Positions 1-14,593 of a DNA stretch of 64,000 nt are shown one piece after another (the first letter of the stretch is position 1; each line of letters opens with the position of its first letter). The DNA comes from [Phialemoniopsis] sp. UDSM-2020. Lineage: Eukaryota > Ascomycota > Sordariomycetes > Thyridiales > Thyridiaceae. A program made the position numbers and the translations under genes. The notes under the pieces were generated by a model that did no database searches, had not been told where the DNA came from, and worked only from the letters and a program-made list of their open reading frames with translations. The stretch is taken from the NCBI GenBank assembly GCA_018873225.1, contig JAEILZ010000004.1:4340001-4404000 (forward strand). Direction: 5' to 3'.

Positions 1-3000
1 GAAGGGCACAGGTATCATTTACCCTTGTCGACCTGTCCCTGGCTGGGGATGTTTCTCGTCGGTATCAGAGGCCGAGCCTTTGGGTCTAGTCTTGCATCCC
101 AAATCTGGTTCATACCGTTCCGTCCTGCACGAGACGAAGAGGTCCATCTGGCCAACCTAATTCCCAAAATCCCCAGGGATGGCCTTGTGGAACGGCCTCC
201 GCCGCCCCTCCACACCTCTTCATTCTTCCTATTCTTCCATGATTCTATCATCGCAACTATTCAAACATCACACACCCCCCAATGCTCACCCCACTCCCCA
301 CCCATTTTAATCCACTGCTAAGATGGAACCGGCTCACGCCTGAGCCTCTCCTCCGGGTACGAAGGTACTCCTGGCCTTGGCTTTTTTGGTGTCTCCATCC
401 ACGATGACTCCGGCACAGGGAGTCGCGAGGTACCGAAGTACTTTGTCAAATTTGGGCCCTCAGGAAGCCCACACACACCCCTCCTCGTCCTCCTCTGATC
501 TACCTCTCTTCCCATATTGCCCAGGTAGGTAGGAGTACTAATGAAAATGTCCCGAGCACTAGGAATGGACATGCATGAAGCCTGGGCATCTGTACACGCA
601 AAAACGGTTCCCTGGTGTTTCTTGTCCCCCCTCCGCCAGTCCCGTCCAAAACCCAAGACGATGGACAAGGTATCCATACCTTGTCTACCTGACCCAGTAG
701 TGCCGTGCCTGAGCTACTTGCAGTCTTCTAGACCAAAGAGTCCACGACAAGCTTAAATAAAACGTCATTCCCATCTCTCATACACTCTGCTCCCTCCTGC
801 CCTCCCCCAGTCTACCCATCCTTGCCAACGGGTTGTGTCTTGATATCCAAGTCTTGCCATAACTGTTCTTGCTGTACCACATCACTCACCAGCACTGTTG
901 TCAACACTCACACGAGACAACTTTCGTCGACGAGCTACGCCCTTGACACCAACAATTCTCCTCGGTATCGACCATTCTACGCACTCTCCCCGGCCAGCTT
1001 ACACTTAGCTGGACCCCGGGTTATCAGATTAAACCGTCTCTCTCCCCTTCTCACCTTCACACACAACACATCCCAAAGTCACCATGTGCGACTACACACA
1101 AGTATGAACCGGCCAGAGATCTCTCCAACAAGAAGGACAATCCCTTTTTTCTAACATGATTCTAGCGGGAATATGCATGCGGCCACTACAGATGGATTGC
1201 GGCGATCTGGTGCAGAGACTACACGCAGACACACCGGAGGTGTCAGCCCAACGTGACGCATTTTGAGTACAGGTAGGTCTTTACCCGTCTAGACTTGTAA
1301 GACTCGTGACCCATCACGACCGTCTCTTGTCACACCTGAGCATCAGTTCGCTAATCATCGGCTTTTCATAACATACAGGGCAGATGAAGTTTGCAGTATG
1401 TCTCTTTTTCCTTTGCTCCCCCTCATCCCTCCTATCCTCACACATGCACCCCCCCCCCCCCCCCCCCATTTACCTGCCCTCCTCCCACCACTTTGCCGAG
1501 CTTTGAACCCGAACGGCCGCCTCTTTTTTGGTGATGACCGGGGGGTCCTGGTAGCAGCGCCAGCTACTGCGAGGAGAGCCATGCGAGCACGAGGGAGCTG
1601 CTGCACCACGCGCATTGGCACTTCAAGCACACCCCCATCCCGCACGAAACCACTTCCACGCAGGCTAGGTTGCTTCCCGCTAGCGAATCCTCCACCTATG
1701 CAAGAGTCTATTTGCTCCGGGGCGGGCGTCCTATCACCACGTCGCCATTCATCACACCCTCTACATTGGACATGTTATGTCTGAAAAGAGGTCAATCAAA
1801 TCAACAAGGGGAAATGCTAACAAGAGACTCTCAATCACTACAGGTCAATGCCGGCCGAAACAACATATCCCCTGGGAGAACATGATCAAGCGCCCCAGCA
1901 AGGCCACGACCTTCAGCCTGTAAATGGCACTGCCGGGTCTCCATTTTCTTTTCTTTTTTTGAGGGACATAACAACAGCGGGCGCCAACGGCGGATTACTT
2001 CATCCGGGATGGGATTTTCGATGCGACATGGCATTTACAACACACACAACAAGAAGACACGCGAAAACTCGAAACAGTTGGAGCAACAGATACAGGGCAG
2101 AACAGAGAGAGCAGACGGGAACCAGCGCGCATTTCATCGACGGGTGACTGGACACACAAAAGAAACGAGAAAGAACCCATATTCAAATACCGATCGAAAG
2201 AGACCGCATTCCAGACGACGATACCTCAGCGCAGCGGGCCAGCTGAAGGGGTTTCAACCCCAGCAAAAACGCCTAGCCGACCGGGGAGCAAAACCCAGGC
2301 CCCCGGGCTCTGGTCTTTCCCCCCATTCCGATCCAAATCCGCTATGATCGTCGTTCGATGCGATGCTTTGATCGGGTAAAGACGTGGAAAAGGCCGAGAA
2401 TGTATCTCCAACCTCGCTTCTGGTCCCATTCTGGGTTTGACTCGTGCTGCTCTTTTATTCTTTCTCCTCTGGTTTCATTTACAACACACAACCACCACCC
2501 CCTTCAACCCCATTCCTCCTCCACTTGCCTCGAGAGTGGACCACGCTTTCTCGTGCTCCTAGTGTGGGGCAGAGAGAAGTCAAATCTCCTGTGCAAAATC
2601 GCCGGACCCTCTACCAAGCAAAAGAAGGGCCGGCGCGCGCGCACCCTCCCGCCCCGCGCGACGACGCGAGCCGGAGGAAAGCCTTTTTACGACGGGCTTG
2701 CTGGTCTACTTGGTTGAGTGGGGTTTTACGGGACGTCTCATTTCAGAGAAACATTTCAAAAGGCGCAAAGAAAAACAAAGCGATGGGACATCATCATCAT
2801 CATTACGCATCTTCATGGCGGGCTGGCATTTTTCTGGTATTGGAAAACCAAATCTTGAAAAAAGAATGTACTTTTTACTATTACTACTCTACCTCAGGGT
2901 GCGAACCTGGAGTTTGATTGGGATGGACTTTTGTGGCTTTTCTGCTTTTCTCTGTTGCTCATACCTTTTTTTTTTTCCTTTTTGCCAAGGGTTCATGGGA

Positions 3001-6000
3001 CCAGGAGGAGTTTCATGACCAAAGGCAGAGAGAGAAAGTGTCTCTGACCAAGGCGTTCTTTTTTCTCCTTGCTGGCTTATTTACAGGGGATTGCTTTTCA
3101 TAGCATCAGCAACATCATATCTGCAAAGACATGCATTTGCTGCATTGGAAACATGGCAATTCTTAGGGAAACGGGTATTTGCGGGACGGGACAGCGTTTT
3201 GTTTTTTGGTCTTTCCCTCTTCTGCATGTATCTTTGCGATATTTTCCTTTTTGGGATCTGCTGGCAAACGGGACAGGCGCAAACGATCATCTTGTTTGTC
3301 TCACACACACAGTTCAAAGGGATCCCGGAGGAAATGTCCAGAGAAATTCAAACGGGTCTATAGAACGCAATGAGAGTTTGACACATCATCAAACGTCAAA
3401 CATACATATTTCACACAAGCTTGTCTTGCATCTTCGGCTGCTTTGCTCCCTGGCTCAAACCTGTAGTAACTCCACGCCCTGTCTCATACGAAATAAAGAG
3501 ACGCAACCCCTATGTTGAATCTCTGACGACATCGCGTCTCCAATGATTCGACAAGAGGTTCGACGGTTCGTCACTAGCGGCAGCACTTACAGCCCTGGCG
3601 TTCAGTTCGTTTGTCACTCTCCTCGTGCCCTTGGGAGCGAGCGACCCCCAACGGTCGCTCGCGAATCCCAGCGCCGCGGATGCGCTTTCGTGCTGCCGTG
3701 TGGCTTGCTCTCCCTCTTCCCTTTGGGAAGGCTGCATGAGGAGAAAGCAAGCAGTACAGGGTGAAGTTGCCCTCCCTTCTTCCCTCCCGAACCTTATTAC
3801 GACCCTGTGGCTTGCTCTGCTGCTCCGGCCTAGCCAGGGTTTCTTGCAAACCCGCCTACCCGGAAATCGCAACCCTCGACTTTTCCTGGGGCGGCGGGTG
3901 GCTACATGGCCATGGCGCACTCTTACTTTTTCAGCTTCTGCCAGCCGACTGGGGGTTGAAGTCCGGAGCAGGCTCTTTGAGGGTTGTCCTCAAGGGATAC
4001 TTTGGAAGGGGGCTTGTGACAGATTATCCGTCATAATGACAGGAGACATTTGCTTGTTTTTTCTCCAAGTAACCTGGGCTTGCCCTTGTAGCGCTACACG
4101 TTCCTTTTTTTTAGCGGAAGTTTCTCGCTTACTCCCTAGGTAGGTGCTCTAGCACTTCCGCCTACAGGTGGCCCCTCTCAGCCTTATTGAGAGTAACCTG
4201 GAATAGTGTGCACTAATGTACTGCACTTATGCTCCAAGTAGCCAGGTAAAGAAAAGTACGTAAAGGCGTGTAGGTTGTATGTAGGACCTAGACTCCGTTC
4301 ATCTCGATCGATGCATGTGGTCTCAGATTAGGCTGCCCACACGGTCAGATAAATGAAGTCCCAAACGGCACAAATGCAAATATTTGACTGGTTTCGCCTT
4401 CCCTGCGGTAGGCAGGTAACCCAACAGTCCGGGAGCAAGTGGGTGTGTTCCTGATGCCTTACGAGATGCTGCGAGACAAGGTGCAGCAAAGGCAAACAAA
4501 AAGGTCCTGCCAAGTCACACGTCTACGCGCTGCTGCTGGAAATTTCTACACTTTGGCCGTGACTGGACCGTCCGGCGGATTGTCAGGCACCGCGGGCCTG
4601 TTATTGGCGGGTGCGGGCTGGCACTACAGCAGGCCGTCATTTCTCGGTCAGCGCTGAGCTGCCGTGACAGCGCAACGATGCAACCCATTGCACCGCTTAC
4701 CGGTGTCGAGCGACAGCTGTCAGCGCAGTCCATTGCCTTGAGACTCGCCCCTGTACTGGTGCTGACGGGCAGCAATACATCCCGCTGCTGTCCTTGTACG
4801 GACGGGCAAAAGTGCCGGCCATCACGAGTGTTTGACAGACCAGACGCTGCAGTGCGTATGCACAAGTGTATTAAGAGCCACGTCCCCCCACGGGATAGAT
4901 GGTCAGCAAACCTGCGCGAGCACAGCTTTATTGAGCTGACCTGAACCGTCATTCAGGCCGGGTCGCCGCTGCTGGGCACTCACCGGCTGCGGACAGCGTG
5001 TTTCTACATAAGTACACCACCAATCTCTCAGACCGCTCCCTCCCCTCCAGGGCTGCCATACGCACACCTACCTCAGTGATTACGAGAGAGTCAGAAGCCC
5101 TGTTTATGACAGACGGGTCTGGTCTCTTACGATGGCTAATATCCGGTCGGGTCGCACGGGCAGACAGACACGTGGGCTCGCCGGACGATCTGGACCTACC
5201 TAACGGATGGGGGTGTCGCACACCCGAGCCCTGTGTTCGCGAGCACGACAGGGCTTGCGAGCGTGCTCACCTGGCGAGGTGATACCCGATAAGCATGCTG
5301 CATCACGGCCAAGGTTCGTCAGAGACAAGACAAGACAAGAGAGTGGGATGGAGAAACGGCAGACCGCATCTGCTGTACGCTCTGCGCTCGTCTCCATCCG
5401 GGATATCGTTGAACGTTTTGTTCCAACAACGTACGCAGGTTATGAGCACCCTCGAGGTGCCTCGTATGCTAGACTCTGATAACGCACGAAGCGCAGGCGG
5501 CGGTGCTCTTGGTGCACGCACCGGCGGCGGCCGTGTAAGTTGGCCGTCCAGCCAGTGGGATTGTCGGTGCCTACCTGGTACTACAGTTGCTGCTACTCGC
5601 CTATCAGGACTTTCTGACAGCCAACGACGGGCGATCACGGCCGTGTTAAGACTTGCTGGGATCCTTCCTAATGAGATCATCTCTCGGTATCCTTATCCTT
5701 CTGATTGCGGAGGTGTCCGGAGATGCAAGTTTGCTACTCCCAGCAATACCGACAAGGTCAGCGTTTGTCCCTATCTCGCATGCAATATCTCCAGCTTTTG
5801 TCTGCCCGTGCTCTCTCATGGCCCTCCCCTCGTTCGGAACCAAGCAAAACGAGATTGCTATCTACCATCATCTGGGGGACGATATCTCAGATAGATTATC
5901 TGCTCGAATTTCTATGTGTAACAGATCTACCGATTGCAGATGTACGGTAGATCACCAGGCTTCTCGCTAAGAGTGCATCACACACACACCTGCTGCTGCT

Positions 6001-9000
6001 GGTGGGATGAACCTGTAGTGTGCCTGTCAGTTCGAGGCACATGGTGCACACTCACACTGCCGTACCTCGGCGAATGTCGCCCGCTGAAGAAGTTGCACTG
6101 GCTCGACTGCAAAGGATGTCGACCCCTGCTCGACGACATGCACGTCGCAAAAGAACCCCCTCTCCTCTCCTCTCGATTCAGCACCACAGGCGCGCGCCGC
6201 GACTAACTAATCGACTTGCCTAAAGCGTCGCATACCTGACACACACCGTGCTCCTCTGGGACCGGATCCCGACTCATTCCCCTACCCTCTTCGAAGCCAA
6301 AAAGCCAATCCACATCCAGGTCATCGCTGGTGCCGCACGATTGCGGGGACCCCCGATATCCAAATCCTGGGTCGAGCCCCATACCGGTGAAGAATTCGAT
6401 GGCATCCTGTCACAAATGACAAACGGCCCTTTACACGCAACCCCACACGTAACCCAGATCTTCTTCTGACGAGCCGTTGCATTGTCGGACTTTGTCTCCT
6501 TGTCCCCTCCCACCCACGGGCAGGACAGGCACACCAACAAAGGATCCTCCCCAGGACGTAATCCGTCACTTTCTCGGATCTATCCATCAGGACCTCTTTT
6601 TCTTGTGTCTCACAGCAGAAAATGTGACCAAAGTTCTCACACACCCCAGCTGCCCGTTGGTTCATCGCTGCTGACGATGCAACCCCAGCGGAGGATGAGA
6701 ACCCTCGACGTAGATCTCATAGCCATTGAACTTTGTAGTTACACCGGAGAATAGATGAACGGCCGAGCCAGCCTGAACAATTTCCGGCTCGCACATTGGT
6801 CTCTGGCCTTTGCACGGATGAAGGAGGTGACAAGGACACTAACTTACACCGGTCCCACACCCACAGCTAGAGTAGAAGCCCATACTCCGTATGTTGTATT
6901 CACAGGCAATCTGGTTATCTTTTCCCCCGAAGCGAATGCTTCCAAGCGTGCTCTGTTTGCGTCTGTAGCGCGGTTGTTTGCGCACGGCGGAAAAGTACCC
7001 TGCTGGCCCCAAGTCGACCTAGAAAGAGACGAAGTAACCTCGGTGAGGGACCGACCCTGGGCAATCAGGTGATTGAAGGCTGCTGTGCGTAACTTGTTGG
7101 CTCGTGGGGCCAGCCAGTGGAGGAGAAGGAAACAATGCGAGACTACCCCAGTGTTTGGCACGTTTGGTTGCTCTTGACGTGTTTCGCTGGTGGATTGTTA
7201 GTCTCTCCATATCCATTGGCAATACGTCAAAATCAGGCCAGCAAGGTACATTACAAGAAGAAGTTATTGTCTTCCAGGTTATGACAAGCCAGGGTTTGCT
7301 TTCCGTAGCAGGCAACGGTTCCTCGATTTTCCGACTGGCGCTTTTCTGCTCCTTTAATTCAGGGCCAACCAAGGACTCCCCTGGCTGCTGTCAAAGGTGT
7401 CAAATTCCGCGCTAGGGGCCAGAAGGGCTTCTCGAGTGCTGCTGTACCTGGCAGTTTTACTGCTGTGCAGCGCGCTGAATGCCTGCTAGTCGCCTATATG
7501 TCGATCACTACAGCACCGCAACGGCCCTCCCCTGCCTGCTCTGTTATCTCGATGACCCTCGTCATTCTCTTCTTCTTAGACGGGTGATTTCCATATCCAG
7601 TAACTTTCCCTGGCCATTAGGCCGACAGGACTTACCTCGTCCTGCCACCGAGCTGTCAGGGGCCCTTGTTTCCCACCGGAACGAGCCCCGATGCTTTCCC
7701 CGTCCACCCAAGTGGCCTTCAGTGATGAAAGAGCTCGAGGCGGCATTGCATCCGCCCTGTCTGCATCGAGAGCAAGAGAAAAAAAACCACATGGCAGTGG
7801 GTCAAACCTCGTAACACACAGCTTAGCTGCTGCCGCGAAACTGCCCAATGCAGGGTTTCGCGGGAGAACAGATATCCCTCTTCGCTATGCCTGAGCGCTA
7901 CAGGATGTAGGAAATCCCTCGAGTTTGCTTGCGCCTTTTCGCTTGGCTTTATTATTACGTGGTTGGCTGTGTTGGAAAATACTATTAGACTCACTCCCCC
8001 TCCGAACCCAGACTCTCGGGGACAAGGGGGATTTCTCGTCATGTACATGTGAGATCGATCTGCTTCCCCCGATGTACCATTCACCGGTTTCAATGCGACC
8101 TTTCCTCGTCTGGGTCGCATTACGTTACGGAAAACGGAAGGGCGTCGTGTCCCTAAACCTAGGAGAAACTCGCGCTCTTCGTCCGCTTTAGTTGATGCTC
8201 AGGGCCAAGCTCTTCAACGGTTTTCGGGAGCGACAGGCTAAAGTGCCGCTACTGCATGCGTGCATGCAGGGAAAATGGGGTGCTGGACGAACTGGCTACC
8301 TGCCTACTTCACGTCAAAGGGCAGTCCAGCAAGTCGCCATGTAGTTTGGCCCTGGCAGGTACATGCTCCATCCTTCTGCAACACCGATGGCTCGTCGCCC
8401 CCCATGCCGATGTGCAAGGGCATACGACTCGGCCGAGTTGGCATCCATCTGTCATCGCAAACAACTTCACCCAACGACACCTCTGCGGTTGGTGACTTAC
8501 GAAGGGCCTTTACGAGATGGAAACAGCGGAAGACGTGGGAATGAGTCAAAATCTGGGACGTAGGGGAGCATTCTCGCTGCTGACGTTGGTCGAGGAAGCC
8601 GGTGAGCGCACAAATGACCTGTTGGATGCGACGCTTTGGTGGCTCACGGGCCGTGGTTATCGATCACCGCCAGTCGGACCCTCATACCGGTGTGTGAGAT
8701 CATTCGCACCATCAACCCATGTGGACGGCACGAGAATCATGGAAGGGGAAAAAGGGCGGCAAATGCGGCGCATGGTCCCGTGCGGCGAGTGTCGCTCGCT
8801 TTGACGGAAGCTGGTTCGAGAAGCAGCCCATGCACAGAAGGTAGAGGCGAAGAATTCGACGAGAAGGACCAAGCAAAGTCGATCTCAAACCAGTCTCGGG
8901 CAGTGTTTGGTCTCGTCGACTTTTGCGCCGAAGTCGTTGTACCACAAGTCCGTGAACACAGGGTCACAGCCCCCCGGATGGGCACATCGCAACCATAGTA

Positions 9001-12000
9001 ACCACCCTGTTCAGCCTGATTGTATTCTTTATCTTTCCTCTTGCGAGATGACGAGGTGGCATTGTGAAGCCTACTACAACGCCCTAGCTCGTAACCAGCC
9101 AGGGAACATGGCCCGTACCATTCTCGATTCTTCACAGTGGGGAAGGCAAGGGGAGGAGGAATTCTATTTTTTGCGTCACCAGAGGAGAGAGAGAGGCATA
9201 GCATGACGATATTGACAGGATCCAGAATAAGACTTGAAACAGCGATGCGTGCCCTAGTCTCCATTTAGTTACAGCCCCAAAGCGGCAATTTAGAGGAGTC
9301 TCCCCCAGAAGCCGACGCCTTCTGCCCTGCTGTTAATGAGATTCCAGAAGCTTATAGCGCCCATCAATTGCCGCGTTGGGCGGTGTTATGGGGGCCAAAC
9401 CCAGGGGCGGAGGGTGTCATCCATCTAAGATCGGGGGAAATGGCGTCAGGAACCTGGCCAGAAAAAGGTTGAAATTGTTTATGGGGCGACAGCCCTGTTT
9501 CGCCCATCAACGCTCTCCCCGGGCGCCCAGACTTAACAGCTGTCAAACACCCCGGGAATCCTACGGGGAACAACGGGGAATGTCTAATCGGTCCGTCGGA
9601 TACGATTTCATCATGGAGTCTGATCGGTCAGTCTGTGCATCGGGAAGAGAAGCGACGAGAAGAGCAGAGCCACAACCTATCCGACCGTTTCTCTTTGATT
9701 ACGGCGCTTTGGCCATCGCTTGATGAGAATCGAGATATCGCTTCGATACGGTCCTTGGTCATGATTCAGAGCGTGCAAGATGATTGATTATCCTAGGTAG
9801 ACTCGTGTAGATTTAGCTTTGGTTCTCGACCAAGTCCTTTCACTCCCAAACCACACTGCTGTGGTCCGGTCCATCGTTTTTGATCGCAAGCATTCACATT
9901 TCGCAATCGGACAGTATTATCGCGTTAAATGAATGGTTTGACATCCCATCTATGATCGTCGAATGCTCACTGATGCCTTCAGCAGGGAAATACAGGGAAT
10001 CAACAGCCGATGCTCCGGACGTGTGCCTCACCTACGGGCCTCTGAGGAGAAAGACCGGGTCGCGGAGCGGGGAGTGCTAGTTCCCGCGCGGGAGCGGGGC
10101 GCGTTCGGCGTTCGGCGGACGGGCGCAAAGACACTCCATGCATCACCGCAAGTAGCAAGCGCTGCTCGGGATTTGCTCCTAGGCCGTGTCTGGCAGCAAT
10201 CAATGCAATGCAACCTTCATCACGCCTTGGCACGTCGCCTCAACAAAGAGACGCGCGCAGCTCGGCCAAACAAGACACTCCGACCGGTCTCGCAAGCATT
10301 GCTTCACTGGGAGGCGCACCCGCCGCGGGAGTGCATTGCATCTCGTATGCCTCGCCAAACCTCGCCTCATTCCTCCCAGACCCCATCTACTTCACAGGAC
10401 CCCCAACCTCGTTTGGCACGCCCTGGACAGGTGGCGCCTGTCGCCCAGGATAGGCCCGGGAGGTGGGAGGAGCGGCCCTTGCCCGTCGCGGCAACCTGCA
10501 TCGCCCTCAGCTCATGTGACGAGCCCGTCCCGCATGTGTATGCTGCGCGGGCGCAGGAGAGATCTGCAGGGTTGCGCGGGGACCATCTCCTTTCAGGCTG
10601 TCAAACTCGCTTGCGCAATTCCAACGGCCGAGGCGCGCGGGTCTGCCGCGGACCAGCCAGCCAGCCCCCAGGTCGCCGACCATCCCTTGCTGCGATTCGG
10701 GAGAATTGCGCGGCCGCGCAGCGGGGGAAGGGTTGGGCGTGGGTGATGTCGCATTGGCCGGCGGTCGCGCCCTAGATTTGTTTGTCTGCGCCTGCGATAG
10801 CTGAACCTGGGGCGGTTTGTTGCTTGGCAGGTTCAATAGACAGCCTGTTATGCACCACCTTCAATAGACGAGGGATGGACGCGTGCGACCCGGATGCGGC
10901 GTGTGACAGGTGTCAAAAACGTCATCGTGAAGGCGAGACACATCCCGCATGGCGATTTGGTGCCATGACTGGTACTACGAATGAAGGCGCAAATACACCG
11001 AGATCATTTGTGCATCACCATCGTTCATTCGTGATGGCAGTCCTGTGATCGTGGCATGGAGGTAAGGCTTTTAGTGGTTCGAGGTGGCGTGCATTGTGGT
11101 CGTGCTGCGAACCTCATGATTCAGATCGATGTGGGCATACTCAAACCCCTGATTCTCACATCGGAAATCCAATTTATCGCACACCGGATACTGCAATCGC
11201 ATTGCTGCTCGCCTGCATTCAGGCCTGTAGGCATCTCCCTGAACGAGACGCGAGTTGACCTCCCAGATCTGGCAAGCCACTCGTGTCTGCAAACGCACAA
11301 ACCAGGTTTACTTCACAAGTACAGGCTACATTGGACAGGGACTGCCACCAGGTAGCCAGAACCAACAGGCTTTTCCCCCTCCATCTCTTTGCTGCAAGTT
11401 ACAGTACGGTTTCCGTCTGCCTGCAGCGGCAGAAGCTGCACGTCGTTCAAAGCGGAAATGCACCGTCCCGGCATCTTGGTCGACCCCTGTCAGAGCGGCT
11501 GTACCGATCGCTGATTCGCCTCCCCTCTTCCCACGTCACGTTTTGACCTCATTGGGAAGAATGTTTGCTTTTTCCTTGTTAGTCTCTTTCCATGTCCCCA
11601 TCTTTTCACATACATTCCCTTGCAATCTCGCTGATGGTTCGGTCATTTCGCAGTAATTTGTTTTGCTTGGGTATTTGAAATCCAGCTCCTTGGGCTGAAG
11701 TCAAGAGGAGAATTGATCTATCACAAAGACCGTCTCCTGAGCTAGGAGAACCGCCGATATGGACCATCATTCCACGGTCTCCGGATCGAAAGGAACCACC
11801 AAGCAGACGCAACATTCAGCAGTGCACTTGCTGGAGAAGAAGAGGTGTGGTAGATCTGCTGCGGGTCGGACAAGGGTAATTTGTCTCAGTCCGCTCCCGT
11901 TAGCCCAGGCACATCAAGTGACAGGTCGTTTCCCCTAGCCCTCCAAGCAGCATTCCCAGCCCTCAGCCCAGTCGCCACGGACCGGACCATCGATGGTGTC

Positions 12001-14096
12001 TCTCAGCATTCCTAGACCCAACAGCTGAGCCAATCTCGACATCCTCGTCTGATCGACCTGATCGGGAGGCCACACCTCGTCTATCTGTGTTTGTGATTAG
12101 GCAGAGAGGAGGCAGGAGACGACCGTCATGTGATGGTGTCCTTTTCTTGGATGAACACCCCCCTCCGTGGCCCTGTGAAAAAGGCTAAGGTTTGCTTCTT
12201 TTCAGCCACCCACCGCCAAAAGGCTTTACCAACAAGGTTGATCTGCATGATGGATGTACAGTGCATACAGTAGCGCTGCGATTTCTTCATCGTGGATCAT
12301 TCCTCCCCGCTTGCCTGAATCCCTTGGAAACTTGTATCTCCGCCAAGTTCGATGGGTAAGAACCTCGGTACTTCGAAACCCTCGTCATTTTTCTGATCTG
12401 TTGATCTTGTTGGCCGCGTAGGATGTTTCTTATCGACCATAGTATGGCCGACCGTGTCTTACCACCGTATCAAAACGAAGGCACATTGCTTTTACGTGTA
12501 ACATTGCACCGTATTACACCCCTGGTCAGGGCGAGGGCATCAAGGTTTCTGTCCTACCCTGGCATGTAGTTGATGTTTGACGTAGCGTAGCAGTCACCTC
12601 GTTTCCCTTGTACGTGAGGATGGAGCGTGAACAAGTCGTCCGTCTCGCTCCCGCTACATCCTCTTCGGGCCCCTGGCGGCGAGGCGCTGGGTGATCCGGG
12701 GTAAGGCAAACGCCCGAGGTTGCTGTCTCGGTACCGCGCCCCTGGAAAATCTCCCAGGCCGTGCTGACCAACACCGCCGCCGCGCAGCAGCAGCCCTAGG
12801 TCCTTTTAGCCCGAACACACGAGACAGGGTCGGCCTGTCAAGTCTAGCGGGAGATTCCGTTGCACACGTCTCGCAGCTCCTGACGTGGCCCAAGAAGTAT
12901 GGCGGTGAACTAGGTCCCTACCTATGCACACTCCATCTTTCAGGTTTTAGAGGCATTTTCCTCTTGCCAAGGCTGTCACCTGCACACTTGTCACCTGTCT
13001 ATGGGGTTTCGTGACTGGGATAGCCCTACAATCTTTTGACAAACACGGGGGTTCAGTTTGAAATAGGCATTATGTGTCATGTTCTTGGCATGCCCAACCA
13101 ACAACCTACATCGATGCAGGGAGTGCATGGCAGTCTGAAGGTGGACAATCATCATTATCCTGTCTTGCAAATCCCGAGGTCCTGGATGAGGTCACTATAT
13201 GGAACCAGGGATATTGATGGCACGTTACAAAGAACTTCATACCTCGAACTATTGTATCAATACATGAAGGGAGGGTCGACGTAATTATAAGCAGCGAAAC
13301 GGCGTAGAAACGGTAAGAAAGTCACTCGTACACCACATTCAGGTACACGTACCGCCATATCAAATACTTGTGTGGTCAGGTCGATGACATGCACAGCGAC
13401 TGGTGCATAGAAAGATGTAATGAGACTTGCTGGAACAGAATTAATATGCATAGCCTGCGTTGTCAAATGCATAGATGGCATGAGCATGCATAGCTTGGGA
13501 CTTCCATGAAGCGTCCAAACCTAGAACAACTCTATCGCCGCACCATCGAGATGTATGAATATGTTCCAGGCAATTCCCACGGAGTCTGTCAATGGACGTC
13601 TCAACATAACTCGCAGCCAAAGCAACCTTTCCTGGGTTGACCCTTCAAATGGGTTCTTGAGCGAAGTTGAAGGACACAGGCAATGAAAGGCTTGATGAAG
13701 TCGCCATGAACACATTGATTCGAGGAATATTATCAGCCCGACACGTGTCAGTAGGAAAGTCCCATGTCATTCGGAAACTTGATCGAGCACCCATGTGTAT
13801 CTCGGCTTTGGGGATTGGAAAATATTGGCACTACACACGTTCTTCGTACAGCTCTTGATGATTGGACCTACTCGACTAGCATCAATAGAAGCGACTTGGA
13901 AGAATGTAACACAGGAGAAACGACGAGCATCATAAGACGTTGATATAATAGCATTCCTTGAGTAAAGCTACATAAAACATGGCTTGAGTACGATGAGGGC
14001 TATGGAAATGACAAATGGTTGCAACAATTCAACACGCTTTGTGGTTCCGCCATCTTACAACAGATAATGTTACAAGGTTCGGACGGTTTATGTCGC
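1..14096. other. Gene desert, no supported gene
   Basis: I see no protein family, signal peptide or plausible exon chain in this stretch. The open frames are short, low in complexity and overlap in several frames. The region holds a C homopolymer at 1449-1467, many pyrimidine-rich runs, scattered GTAAG and YAG-like splice signals, and a GC-rich stretch at about 10.0-10.8 kb where overlapping open frames arise from composition. It could be a long regulatory region or a non-coding transcript belonging to a gene outside the window. That is inference only. Confidence 0.6.
1449..1467. repeat. Poly-C tract (19 nt)
   Basis: An uninterrupted run of 19 cytosines inside the gene desert, read directly. 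It has no coding meaning. Its exact length is prone to sequencing error. Confidence 0.9.
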
Positions 14097-14593
14097 TCAA
14101 GAGCCGTAGTACGGGTTAGGCAAGAGACCGCCTCCGCCAGTCCCAGGCTCGCAGCAGTCTCGACCCACGGGATATCCTGCACAAGGGCACGAGGTCAGCT
14201 ATGTCTTTGTGATTGCCATCAAGAGGACCAGTCCTTACCTTCCGAATCAAAGAGGCAGTTGTCATCGCCCAGGAAGACCTCCTCCAAGTCAGCTGGCCAA
14301 GCCGCGTTGAGGCGACAGCCGGCTGGTGCGTTCACGCTCGTGGTATCGGAGCTGTCGAAACCGGCGAAGATGGTGATGGCGTCTCCATTGATAGCCACTT
14401 CGTTCTTGCCGCAGACTGGTGTTCCTCCAACTACAACACATCCTTCGGAGATATGCTAGATGCTATTAGCTAAAGTAGTTCGACTAGATGCAGGCTGAGT
14501 GTGCTGTTTGTGCCAAAAACGTACCAGCTGTGTGGCATACACGGAAGAAGCCAGGGCGATGCCTGCAAGGATGGCAGTGTAAAAGTGGACCAT
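14097..14593 (-). CDS. Small cysteine-rich secreted protein (candidate effector-like)
   Basis: Three exons on the minus strand: 14593-14525, 14455-14239 and 14176-14097, joined across introns of 69 and 62 nt with GTACGT/TAG and GTAAGG/CAG borders. They give a 121-residue protein. Residues 1-20 form a signal peptide (hydrophobic AILAGIALASSVYA). The mature part has six cysteines (29, 38, 70, 90 and the pair 103-104), which suggests disulphide bonding, and a glycine-rich end. I recognise no named family. Small size, secretion signal and an even cysteine number fit the general class of fungal small secreted proteins, some of which act at host or competitor surfaces, but nothing here shows such a role. 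A TATAAG box lies about 175 bp upstream. The gene diverges from the hydrolase at 15869. Confidence 0.72.

Noticed and set aside
1384..1395. ATGAAGTTTGCA followed by a GTATGT donor, resembling a short first coding exon
   Set aside because: No downstream exon continuing a recognisable protein could be found.
1449..1467. Poly-C tract as a structured element
   Set aside because: Simple homopolymer. No repeat-spacer structure and no partner sequence nearby.
9963..10775. Overlapping frames of 186-270 codons in the GC-rich stretch
   Set aside because: Two or more frames are open at once, composition is biased (Arg, Pro, Ala, Ser), and no domain or splice structure is evident.
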